Assembly (NCBI RefSeq): GCF_001640805.2
Contig: NC_066833.1
Coordinates: 2,110,791-2,174,790, forward strand
DNA: 64,000 nt
Source: Lates calcarifer
Lineage: Eukaryota; Chordata; Actinopteri; Centropomidae
Direction of reading: 5' to 3'
Shown: piece after piece, positions 26,601 to 40,288 of the stretch
How the letters are laid out: every line of letters begins with the position of its first letter
How positions within the stretch are numbered: the first letter of the stretch is position 1
Program-made: the position numbers and the translations under genes
The notes under the pieces: generated by a model
Told to the model about the DNA's origin: nothing
The model's input: the letters and a program-made list of their open reading frames with translations, nothing else
The model's database searches: none

Positions 26601-28517
26601 CTGCGTTCAGAGACTGGAGGTACACACTGAAGTACACATTTTATAGCTACAACAACGTGGACGACCTGACTTCACTGGTTTCCTAAAGTTTCCTGGAGAG
26701 AGCCACATCATCTGGTGCTGATCACAGGTCAGAGAGTCGATCAGTTGGTTAATATATTAAGGCTATGGGACAGCAGGTGAGCTGCACATGCAAGATGTGA
26801 AATGTGTCTACTAGGGACAGATCGATTATCGGTGCAGATATTCAGCATTTTGACGCATATCGGCATCGGCTGTTTTTTTTAATCTGACGGCCGATAACAG
26901 ATCAATTTAAACCTGGGTTATTTTGGCTCTGATGCAGCCGTGCCTCTCTTGTCTGCAGTCACTACTGTCTCCAGCATTGTCCTGCCCACAGCACCATCTG
27001 ATTGGTTACACACAGAGCCACGGGACAGGTAACAGCCAATCAGCAGTGAAAGCTGTGCATGCACAGTGCTCTCACACACTGATCAATCTGGTGCTGCTCA
27101 GCTGGGACTACTAATTGATTTGAGACTCACATTTCTGTGAAAATTTAATTGAACTTTGTTTTATTTACTTTATAAACCTTCAGGAAGCTGTTTATTTATT
27201 TATTTAAAATTTCATTTAACTTTCTAAGACCTGCTGCTGAGCCTGGGAGCTCCCTGCACTTTCTGTTAGAATTTTAAAACAAAGATGTCTATTGTCTAAG
27301 ATAAAAAAAAACCTTTAACATGTTACAAATCTGAAAAGCTGTTTAGTAAACATATGTTTAAAGGCATTTAAACAAAGTGTTGGAGTTTGTATTATTCAAA
27401 GTTTTGACGCCAATATTTTCACTTTTACTGCAAATGAATATCGGCTCCAAATATCGGTTATCGGCCTCCTTGACTATTAATAATCGGTATCAGTATCGGC
27501 CCTGAAAAAAATCATATCGGTCTATCACTAGTGTCTACAAACAAACACATGCAGTCAATGAACAAACAGATGTTTTCATGTTCCTACAGTCACACCACAG
27601 ACCATTTCAGTCCAATGAAAATGACCTGGTTTTATTCTTAATATCTTCATGTCCATCAGTGGCAGAATCCTCAGATTTTGGTGCTAAATTAATAAAAGAC
27701 TGTATTTGAAGAAAAAATCATGATTGATATCATATGATTTATAACACCTTCAACATCGCTCTGGTTTCAAATCAACAGGCTGCAGAGCAAACTTTAAATG
27801 GTTCATGTTTGTCTTCACCCTCCAGAGTTCGGTGAGGACAGGAATAACGCTGTAATGTAATGTAACTATGAAAACACAGGATTTGAACAGAAATATGGGA
27901 CCCATCCAAGACACAGACAAAATCTGAGATGGTGTAGCAACAACTTTATCTGATTTAACACTGAATGACCTGTGGTTCTTTCCAGGCAACTTACAAGAAA
28001 CTATTAGGAAATAATAGGCCTGTGTTACCTAATCTATGAGTCTATGAAGACTCCACCTCCCAGCGTCTAAAGTGAAAGTTTTGTGAAATCACAAATCCAA
28101 AACGCAAAGAACAACAGTAAATCTTCACATTAAAAAAACATGTTAAATCAATATTCATGTTTACATGCGTGAGAGCAACAGTTAGTGTTTCAGAGGTTGA
28201 AACAGAGGTGAACGGTCACGATGCAGCATCAGTGAGTGGAGAGCTCGGTCTGTTATCAGCCTGAATGAGGATTAGAATTATTCTGCTGTTTCTGTGGATG
28301 CTTTAAGATGCTTTAACAAGCTTTTGCAGCTCATGAACAAAGTCTGATTCAACAGAGATGTGTCTTCAGTGAACTCACCACAGGACAGCAGATTACTCAG
28401 GTAAACAAAGCTTCCTGCCATCAGTCACTGTTCCAGAGATCATGAAGGAGCTGGACTCACAGCACTGCTGCTTCAAGACAGAGTGAAACCACACCAACAC
28501 TGTTCAACAGCAGTGAC

Positions 28518-28558
<41 letters not shown>

Positions 28559-31500
28559 CTGAGGTTTAAGGAGGTGAGCGACTGCAGGGTGATGATGCTG
28601 TCTGGGATGGTCCTGATGCAGTTGTGATACAGGTTTAGTGTTTCCAAGGCGACCAGGTGGCAGACCTCTGAGGGGACGTCGGTCAGCCGGTTCTTCGACA
28701 GGTCTGCAGAGAGGAAGCAGAGGAAATGAAGAGTGAAGAAATCCAGCAGATGAAATCATGTTCTGTAGGTCCAGCTCTGTGTACTAGGTCTGTCTCTAAA
28801 ACTGAAGCGCCACTGATTTCAAACCAATTACCTGATCAAATTCATTCAAAAGCAACTCAAACAGCAGAGGGTGAGCTGCCAGATTTGTTTCTTTTATTTT
28901 GATGATGCGTGTCTTCTTTCAAAGACACGCAGGTTAATTAAATTAAGTGACACATGAAACCTTTTCATACCAGAGAAGGACAGACACATACAGAGTCAGC
29001 AGTTTGTTCAACCGCCCTGTAATAAATCCTCCTTTCTAATGTTCAGTTTGTGTTGTGTTTGACTCAGCCCTGACACAATAACAGAGACATCCGTCAGTAT
29101 AAAGCAGTACAGTCCAACAGCAACAAAAACTACATCCTCCAACATGATCATGAAGAGGAGGCGACACTTTTCTAAAACAAACACTGCTGCTGTGGCTTCA
29201 GCTTTAGCTCTACCTAATCAAATGTATGCACCTCAGTATGACTCGTGGTCAGACTCAGTGTTTGTCAGAGGAGCAGAGGTCAGACGCTCAAGGCCAGGAC
29301 TGATGACGTCACATCCTGCTGTAGCTCGGCAACAACAGTATCAACCGGAGTTATCAGCAGCAGCCAAATAAGGCCGAGAAATGTCAGGGCCAATTATTCC
29401 ACATTGTTCTGTCGAGGCTGAACTCAAGACTCTTGAAAACACATCTTGTGTCGTTAATGGAGCGAGAGCAGAACAAGAGTTCATTTCCTCTGGAGGCGAC
29501 AGTCAGGGAAAAGCTGTGTGTTGATATTCAGTGTTTAGATTCACTCTGTACCATTAGAAGCACCAGGAAAACACACGTCATGTTGTGATTCTCTGTCCTG
29601 TTGTTGATCCAGAGTCATGAGGAAACACGAGGAGCTGCATCAGTCTGAAACTACCTATAACCAGCCTGCACTGTGGAGTGACTCTGACACTGCATCTCAT
29701 CAAGACCACAGTCTTAAAGCTGTTACACACTGAGGAGCAAGACTGAAAAACTCTCATCTGCTGGAATATCTAGATCCAGATGAGAGCAGGGATATCAGTT
29801 TGATCTGTGTCCTCAGTGCAGAGACAGGTCCAGGATGTGTTTATCTGTCTTAGTACAAATACTGGCAGCAGAGGGAAACTGACCAGGTTAAGATAAAAAC
29901 AACACTTTCAAACATCTTTTACTGATAATCTCACAGAAACACTGGACTCCCTCAGATAATGTAGCAACCCTGTAGAGTTATGCTAACTTTGTTTGTGAGA
30001 AAGCGTTTTTCAAACCGATACCATACCGATACTTGGATCTGAGTACCAATACCGAGTACCGATACAAGTATTTATTAAAGTCATTACACTGCAGCATTCA
30101 ACTGCATCTTTTTTTAACAAACAGAATATCTTCAAGGCAGGAGTAGGCTAAGGCGGAATGTTTAAAATGTCCAACTATTTTCCGTCTGACTGCCACAGCA
30201 TCAGCCACGCTCCTCTGTGCTAAAAGCCCCTCATTAACAGCCAGCTGGAGGGTGTGTGCCACACACGGCAGGCTCGGGAGTCCAGCGTCACTCATGGCTT
30301 TGATCACGTTTTTCGCATTACCACGTAGCACAACATGAACAGAACTTTTAGGGACCCTCCATGTCTGAAGCATGTCATCAAACACACCTGCGATGGCTTG
30401 GCTGGTGTGTGAACCCCTAAACTGTTTAGGATGCAGGACGACTCTTTGCGGGTTGTCTCTTAACATCCTCTCCCTCTTCTCCAGAGTTTGCTGCAAAGTG
30501 GTTGTTGCTGTTTGCCATTATTAGCAAACGCTTTGAACTCGGCGTCGTGTTGGTTTTTTAGACGTTTTATCAGAGCATAATTTGCAGTCTGCTTTACTTT
30601 AGTCACCATCATCCACTTTGAAATACCTCCACACCGCCGACTCCGTGCTCTCACTTAGCACCTGACCACCAAACTGAACGTCACGCTGCCGTAAAGTGGT
30701 ATTGGGCTGTGGTATCGGAACACTTCTACTAGTACGACTACAGGAACAGGGTATCGGACCCAATACCTGATACTGGTATCAGTGCATCCCTAGATTTTTT
30801 CATTGTGTTTTGGATTATTCCAGAAAATAAACAGTGAGCAGCTAAAGTTTCTGATCCTTCAGGTTTAGTTGATCAGATCATCTTCACAGATGAACACCAC
30901 TGTTCTGATGTTTGAAGGAAGAAGCTAATGTTAGGCTATAAACCAACTACACCACGGTCACATGACGTCAACGTCTCCACCACTAAGCTTCCAACTGGTC
31001 ATTTCATTTAGCTCTGAGCTCTTCTACAAAAGCCTTTCTTCTTAGAAAGTTAGTGAGAGTTTGAAAGAGCGTGAGTAGAAACACAACGAGGCTGTAAAGG
31101 TGGACTGGTGAGTAGATGGGTTTTCATGTTAACGTCCCCGACAACCTCTGTAGTCTCATTTAGACACTCGTTAGCAACCGCCTTTTTTAAGACATGTAAA
31201 AGCTTCAAACATCAGGAGTGGAGGATTTACTGACCCATTTTATGTCGGAGAATAAAACCTGAAAATGTCTTGAGCTTGTGTTAAAACCACAGACCTTATT
31301 TCACACATTTAACCAGAAACACACTGACTCTGGGACGAGGGAACAGGAAGTGCTAAGATGCTAACATGCTAACTGACTTCCTGGTTTTAAGACTCATTCG
31401 TGCAGCTCTCTATTAATTTAAGCTGCAGTTTACAAACTGGGATTGGCTCCAGAGACCAAAGAGACGTCTTCAAATATCTTTGTGTGTCTGATCCACAGCG

Positions 31501-31785
31501 TCAGACAGACTGTTTCAGAACTAATCTGTACACGAGCTGTGAGCTCACTGAGCCCCACACAAACCTGACCGTACTAACTGCAGTGAAACATGGACGCTCA
31601 ATCTCAGACTGCATCTGAGCATCAACAGCACAGGCAGCGTTGCATCATGGGTCACGTAGTCACAGGAAGTGCTATTTAAAACTGTGGGGTTGAGAAACAA
31701 AGAGCCAGTCAGCCCCGCTTTCATCCTCCGAGCAAACAGCAGCAGTCTGACTCAACTATTGGCTGCAAACGCACTGCTATTACTG

Positions 31786-31821
<36 letters not shown>

Positions 31822-34800
31822 ACCACTTCCAGCATCATCACGTCACTTTACCCTCTAAAATAATACGCTGGAAATCGTAACGTGGTGAACACTGCAGTGA
31901 CCTTAATGAAAAACACTGGTCCTGCAAAACAGTGTGTGGAACATCAGACACACACACACACACACACAGAGTGAGGCATTAAGGGCACATCAATCTCACA
32001 GACACACATCTGTCCGGTTACATTTGAGTGTGTCTGCACATGATGTCATGTGAGGTGACACAAGTGATGATACAGGCCCTAGGTCATTTACACCATGAGA
32101 CACACACACACACACACACACACACTCTGCTACTACTACTACCACTGTCTGACAGACACATCAGCATGGCCAGATAGACTGGTATGTGTAAGTAAATGTC
32201 TTAACCACAATAATAAATCAGAACCAGCTGCAGTCGACTTCAGGCCTGATGCACTGAAGAATGTTCTGCTCATTTTAATACATTAATCTGCTGCTGATCA
32301 TGATATCTGAGGGTAAGCTGATGTTACCATAGACTGACTCAATGTACTTTATCTACAGTACATTATCTGCCATAGATGAAGGAGCATTACAGTAGATTTT
32401 ATGACATGTTTAACGAAGACTGAAAAGGCAAAAGGTTAACACAGGTGAGGAGATGCAGGCTGCTCTAACAGCTGAGCAGGGAGGGATCAGACACACACAC
32501 AGCAGCCTGTGTGTGTGTCTGATCGAGTGTGAATGAGTGAGACAACACTCACAGCAAAAGCTTAATATACAGTTTTGTGTCCCTTTCCAATCTTTGACAA
32601 TACATCATCAATCGTGCTAAAAAACAAGGCTACACCTGAGTCCTACTGTACTGACAATCAGAAAATCCAGTGGTATAACTTTCAACTAACATCACATCGA
32701 CATCACATGTCAGAGAAAGTAAAAGTTGAAGCTCAGTTATGAAATCCCATCGCAGCGTGCAGCGTCTCTGCTGACGCTGCAGCTGAGAGCATCAGAGCAG
32801 CCGACAGAAACAAGTCGCTCTCACTTTTTCTTACTGAAGGATGCATCCACTCACTGATGTTTAAGAAGCAGTAAGTGATTATATAGATGATATCGATACA
32901 CAGAGATGCCATTCAAACCTGCTGCACTGACAGTTTTATGGTTTTGTGTTCTTTGGTTTGTCTTTGCTGCAACTGCACAAAACGAACCATTGTCCAATTG
33001 TTGTGTAATGTTTCTTGTGAATGTTATTTTTGCACAAATGTTCTCTTCAGTTCTCCATCAAAACATCAATATGCTCACAATACCCACAGCTGTTCCTGCA
33101 TGCTGGAATGCTGGAGCTGGAATCATTCACAATAACTCACAGTTCATTCAAGGTAATACATATTTTTTCAACAGCAACACCTGGAAACACACCAACTGGA
33201 CCCTCAGACTGTACAATGAACTGATACGTTAATACTTTACAATCAGACCACACCGAGTCACATAATGAAAACGTCTGTGAGAGATTCAAACCAACCAACC
33301 AGCTCCTCTAACCTCCTCTGTAATTCACCTCTAAACTCTCAAAGCTCTGACATGTTTCAGAGGACAGCAGCTGAGTGAGTGTGGGAGTTTAAAGCCAAAT
33401 TCTCTTCAGTTAACTTGTTTCAACTTGCAGCGTCAGACGGCAGCAGAGATAAACAAGCAAACCCGGCAGTGAACGGCTTCTCCAGGTTTTCAGCCTGTGC
33501 TGTAGACGACTGAGAGCTGCTGCAGACACTGCATTACTGCACAGTGTTGTGTACGTCCTCAGAGCTCAGGTCCTCAGGCTACATTCACACTGAAAACGCA
33601 TCTTTTTTAAGGCTGCAGCAAACTATTATTTTCTCACACCACTGCTCACTATTCCTCCTGTGAGTTACAGACCTGAGGTCCTGCTGTTCTCTGCTGCTTT
33701 TTAATGTTGGGTCTCAGTTCTTTGTCTAAGTGTTCAGTATGTAGGAGACGTTAATCTACAGTAAATACAAACACACACACCACACCCTGTGATGCAGGCG
33801 TGGAGCTTCCTGTGTTAATAACAACACTCTCCATCTCTTAGGAAACAGGAAGTGATCTCATTAGGTGTCATGAGGTGGGTCAGTGAGTTGTCAAGGTGTG
33901 ACCTTTGACCTCTAGAAGAGCAAAGAGAAGAAAAACACAGGCAGGACTCTTCTTCACTCAACACTGAGAGTTAATGACTGCCCACAGCATAACTGACTGA
34001 ATCCATGGCAACACTCTACATCAGCAAAGCATCATGGGAACTATAGCTCCAAAACATTATTATTGCCCAAACAGAGGTCAGACAAATAACAGGTCTACCC
34101 ATTAATATCAGCTTTGCTCATGTTGTGTAATAAACATTTCCTTGTTTTCCTTTTGTCGTTTTTCACTTCCTGTTGTATTATTGTCCTGTCACTTCCTGCA
34201 GAGACATTTCACATTAAAAGCCTTTCAGCAGCACAAACAGTATAATCCCTCTAACTCCTGGTGGGAAGTGTTGAATTTCATCGTCAGTGCTTCTACAACG
34301 GTCGAAAAACAAGGCAAAGTGGAAGCAGCTAGAAACAATTAGTGATAAAAAGACACTGAGAACAGCAGTGAGGTGACTGTTATTAGCACTAGCAACTAAT
34401 TTCCCAACAGATTAAATGGGAATAAACAGAATCAATGCCCTGTGCACTACCTTAGTTTGTTATTATGAGAAGTGTAAATTAGTTCATTATGAAACTGGCA
34501 GGACAAATTAGACTGTGGTGGGCTGCAGTCTAATGACGGGGAAACACTGGGCTAACGTTAGCAGAGCTAGCACCAGCAGCCCTCTTACTTTGCAGCTTAA
34601 ATGTGTTTATGTTTGTTCTAACACATCCTACAACCCTATTTTCATTTTCTAGATCAGTATCCTGTCTGACTGTGCTGTTTATACAAGATGTTTCTGTCTA
34701 CATGTCTTGTTTACACCCTCCATCAGTGCAGGGGGAGAGGGGCTGTCATCTGCAGGGGCTGCGTAACATCTGAGAAACAACTGTCGCCCAGCCTTGTACA

Positions 34801-36783
34801 TTAATAAAATATTATTGATTAGTTTAAACGACTTGTACACTAGTGAGAGCTGCAACATTTAATCGTTCAGCTGACTAATTGTGCACATCCCTAATTAGTA
34901 CAGGTGTTTTTCTGCTTCATTTTATGGGCATTAACATGTTTTTCAGTGCTGATTTAGACCAGAAAAATATCTGTTCAAAAAACAAATCACGAGACGAGCT
35001 GTTTGATATGTGTGAGGCATCTGAGCATCGGACAGGAAACAGGACATACAGTGTTTGTGGTGTTCGCTGTACGACAGGTCTGTGACACCTATTTCCACGC
35101 CAACTGCTCGATCTACACCACTCACACGTGTTCACCTCGTGACCTCTGTGGCTCTGAATCAAACAATGCAGATGAAAAGTGAAGCCTGATCCGATCACAG
35201 CCTGTCTGTGAGGAAGATAAGATGGTTAAACTGTTTCTATAACAGCAGGAGTAATGGAGGTGTGAGTTTACAGTGGTTAGAAATGAGTTACTGAAGTGTA
35301 TGAAGACGACATGTGAGCAGTGATGTGACCGCAGACTGTGGTACAAAGACTTGTACTGTACAAACACTGAGACACAGCAGGAATGTGGAGGCCGAGCAGC
35401 TGAGACACAAGAATGTTTCCTGCCCACTGATTAACACAGAGCTCTGTCGCCTAACAACACTACAGCACCACAACGAGCACCACAGGGAGGGAGGAAGTGA
35501 GCAAGAAATAAAGGACGATGAGGTCCATGTTTAATTTCATCAGTGTGAAGGACGAGTCAACATGTGAGCAGGACCATCAGGATTAATGTCCGACTCAGAT
35601 GTGGTCAAACACAGACAGAATAAAACCAGTTCATTTGTTTCTTTACATCACTACATCCTGGTGGAAAAACCTAAGGACTGTGGAGTGTTTGAACAACACC
35701 TCGAAAATGTCAATTAACTCAGTCTGCTTCTACTACTCTGAGACATAACTGATATAAAACAAAAGGTCTGTCGCAGCACCAACAGTGTGCATTCACACAC
35801 AGACAGGTAGCAGCCAAACACTGACCCCACACATAATGACACCTGATACCACCAAGCACTATTCAGAGAGTGTATCCCACACTTCACTCTCATTACTCTT
35901 ACATTTGTAATGTGTGTATTTTATCCACTTTGTAACTGCATGTTATAAAGTGCTGCATTATTATTACACTGTGCTGTTCTCAGTACTGAGTCTACACGCT
36001 GGTTTTTAAACCAACATTAATCAATAAAGATGAAGCGGTCTTCATTCAGTAGGTAGATACCAGGAAGCTCGGATACATCCACAAACCTCCCGCACATTAA
36101 AACATTTTCAGACGACTACTTCCTCACTGTTTCAAGTAACTTACTGTTACTGTTTATAACCTTAAAACTTGAATCTTTGGATTTCTGTCATCAGACGTCT
36201 GGATCCTAAACAATCTGAGAAACAAGCAGAGCAAACAGCCGCTACTGACGTCCTGCTTCAGTGTCGCTGGACAAACTTAACATGAAGCTGCTTTATTCAG
36301 AGTTTTCCTGGTTTGAATCAGCTGCTCTGTTTGTTGTGGAGAGGAGGAGACCTCTGAGGAGGATTCAGCTCCTGGAGCAGCAACACTGAGGGAGTCTGAA
36401 CCTAAAAACAAACTGAGCTAACGTTAGCAGCAGCTCAGATAACAGTTCCTCCTGTGGTAAAACCTGGATTAAACTCACCGTCCATCTCAGCAGTCTCACT
36501 GTAATCAGCTGAATGTATGATTCTCTAAACAGAATGAAGTGTGCTCTGTGTATCTGTCACTGATCCTGCTACCTATTCTGTGACTTATTATACTGTTTTT
36601 CCCTCTTTGATTTCAGCTATTATCACAGTCTTGCTGGTGCTGATGATTCTGCCTGAGGATCCTTAAAGTAAGTTTATACCCCGTGTGTGTGTGTGTGTGT
36701 GTGTGTGTGTTGCAGCTGCATCCTCTGGTTGTGCAGGAAAAGGCAAGACTCCTCCCTGCAGTACAGTAATGACAGGCTTTACA

Positions 36784-36836
<53 letters not shown>

Positions 36837-36877
36837 GACAGACAGACACACACACACACACACACACAGACACACAG

Positions 36878-36911
<34 letters not shown>

Positions 36912-36926
36912 ACAGACAGACAGACA

Positions 36927-36967
<41 letters not shown>

Positions 36968-37061
36968 GCACAAAACCAAATGAGCAACAACTACCAAACT
37001 GGACAATTAACAGAGTTTAATTGGGGAAAAAAAGTGTTCAACTTTATTGCTTTGGTTCACC

Positions 37062-37093
<32 letters not shown>

Positions 37094-37842
37094 GGGAGTC
37101 AAAAACTACACACATGAAGATCTGCAGAAAACCCCCAGAGAAGAGAGAGGGAGGAGGGGTGAGAGAGAAAACAGAGAGAATAATAAGGAGAGGAAATGAA
37201 GAGTCAGGGATTATACAGCTGAGCAAGAGCCTGAGTGAAACACTGCAGTGGCTCTGTGGTTACTGCTTCACACACACACACACACACACAGAAACATAAG
37301 TATTCACATGTGTAAGCTTCCAGACACACACACAAATGAAACACCACTCTACCTGTGCTGCCTCACAGTTCACACACAGAGCAGAGCAGGAGCAACAGAC
37401 CACAGGTTGTAAACCTTCCAGCTGAAAAGGACTGAGTCCCAGGTAGAGATGGAGACGAGGGGCAGCACGAGGCAGAGCAGCGGCGCGCCTTGTTTCTGTT
37501 GGCCGCTCCAACACGCTCAGCTCCGGTGTCCTGCTGACAGCGCTGTCAGCAGCCCCGGCAGAGAGATACCATTTCAGAACTCAGCTCTGGACAAGACGCC
37601 AGCTTCTGTGACGTGCAAAGACACTGTGATGTGTGTAATGAAGGTGAGGCATCAGTAATAAAGCTGAGTGTGCTTAAAAGCACAACAGAAAGAAGCACTC
37701 TGATACTTCACCACAGTAGTGACTGTAAATCACACCTCACTCAGGAAAAACAAAGCTGATGTACACAAAACAGAAACATGAGACTTTGACCAGTTAAAGG
37801 CCGTTTTATAATGAAAACTAGAGACTGACTGAGCAGAACTAC

Positions 37843-37881
<39 letters not shown>

Positions 37882-38453
37882 AGGGAGGGCTGTTCTTGGC
37901 AGTGTCCTCCCCACTTGCTGACTACAAAGGAAACAGCCGGCTCTCAGACGGGTGGAGTCAGTCCAGGATACTGAAGGTGCTGCCAGGACTAAAAACACCC
38001 CACCTCACACTTTGTGCTGATGGTGATGATGGTGATGGTGATGATGATGGTGATGATGGTGATGGTGATGATGATGGATGGTGATGGTGATGGTGATGAT
38101 GGATGATGATGGATGGATGATGGTGATGGTGATGATGGTGATGATGGTGATGGTGATGGTGATGATGGTGATGATGATGATGATGGTGATGATGATGGTG
38201 ATGATGGTGATGATGATGATGGTGATGATGGTGATGATGATGATGGTGATGATGATGGTGATGATGGTGATGGTGATGATGATGGTGGTGATGGTGATGA
38301 TGATGATGATGGTGATGGTGGTGATGGTGATGGTGATGATGGTGATGATGATGATGATGGTGATGATGATGGTGATGGTGATGATGATGGTGATGATGGT
38401 GATGATGATGATGATGGTGATGGTGATGATGATGATGATGATGATGGTGATGG

Positions 38454-38488
<35 letters not shown>

Positions 38489-38600
38489 GTGATGATGATG
38501 GTGATGATGGTGATGATGATGATGATGGTGATGATGATGGTGATGATGGTGATGATGATGGTGATGATGGTGATGATGATGATGATGGTGATGATGATGG

Positions 38601-38649
<49 letters not shown>

Positions 38650-38669
38650 GATGATGGTGATGATGATGG

Positions 38670-38760
<91 letters not shown>

Positions 38761-38781
38761 GATGGATGATGATGATGATGG

Positions 38782-38851
<70 letters not shown>

Positions 38852-39223
38852 GGTGATGATGATGGTGATGAATGGTGATGATGATGATGATGATGGTGAT
38901 AATGGTGATGATGATGGTGATGATGATGATGATGGTGGTGATGGTGATGATGGTGGTGATGGTGATGATGATGATGATGATGATGATGATGGTGATGATG
39001 GTGATGATGGTGGTGATGATGGTGATGATGATGTGATAACCTGCTTTGTTGCAGTAGATGCTGATATGACACCATGACACAACTACAACTGTACTGACAC
39101 TGCTGCTGTTTATCCATCTATAAATCCATCTATCTATCTATCTATAAATCCATCTATCTATCTATCTATAAATCCATCTATCTATCTATAAATCTATCTA
39201 TAAATCTATCTATCCATCTATAA

Positions 39224-39261
<38 letters not shown>

Positions 39262-39283
39262 AAATCTATCTATCCATCTATAA

Positions 39284-39337
<54 letters not shown>

Positions 39338-39407
39338 AAATCTATCTATCCATCTATAAATCTATCTATCTATCTATCTATCTATCTATAAATCTATCTA
39401 TCTATAA

Positions 39408-39445
<38 letters not shown>

Positions 39446-40110
39446 AAATCTATCTATCCATCTATAAATCTATCTATCTATCTATCTATAAATCTATCTA
39501 TCCATCTTTCTTTTACATTAAACTCTTAGAAACTTTCCAGTATATTTTCCATAATATTTTTCCACTGAATATTGGACTGTGTGTGGAAGCTTTGCACTGA
39601 CATTCAGAGTAACTGTATAATATAAGACATTGTGATTAACTGCTCCTCCTCTGTCCACTGTCGACCAATAACAACTTCCATATGTCTCCTGGTTAAACTG
39701 CTGCGTGTGACACATCATACAGTGACTACATCACCACAGCAGCAGCTACAGCATAACAACTGCATGCTCTTCTATTCCAATACATCCTGCGTGTTTGTAT
39801 TAAGTTTACCAGGAAAAACAACTAAAGAACCCTGAGAAAAATAAGTCTACATAAATATAATGTGTAATTAGCACACTGTAATTTTCTGGAGAGAATGGTT
39901 ATGTTTGCTTAGTCAGCTACATTACAAGAAACAAAGGACAGAGAGAAGACACAGGATGGACGAGAGAGAGAGAGAGAGGTGAATGGACGAGCTGAAGTCA
40001 CCATGACGACCATGTGAGACTTTCTGCATGGATGCAGAGTCACATGTCTGTGCAGACATGCATGTGTGTGATGCATCAGCTGCTGCGCAAATATGTGTGG
40101 GCAAGAGTGT

Positions 40111-40152
<42 letters not shown>

Positions 40153-40227
40153 CATGTTTATCTTGGGGCAAAAAAATGCACATTTGCAGTTCGTCCAAGT
40201 GTTTCCAGTTCTAAACATAGATGCACT

Positions 40228-40288
<61 letters not shown>

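Larger units (their letters stand above)
20357..28558 (-). other. lrch1 intron 2
   Basis: 8,202 bases. Contains microsatellites (23590-23632, 24940-24961, 25043-25060, 28521-28556), a Penelope-like tail, two hAT-type elements with target duplications and a further hAT-like relic. About 20400-23560 shows no repeat or exon that I recognise; 27540-28500 likewise. Confidence 0.75.

Noticed and set aside
32906..33232. Possible CC chemokine-like protein (signal-like N-terminus, NCC)
   Set aside because: After the Cys pair none of the later conserved residues of the family appear, and no exon structure supports it; kept only as a very low-confidence ORF.
36613..37020. ORFs rich in Cys-Val or Thr-His
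   Set aside because: Products of (TG)n and (CA)n arrays; the same holds for similar ORFs at 6820-7126, 40014-40421, 44971-45203 and others.
37958..39117. Very long open frames of poly-His, poly-Asp, Ser/Pro/Ile and Met/Val on both strands
   Set aside because: They are translations of the GAT/GGT array in different frames; no start context, splice sites or non-repeat domain.
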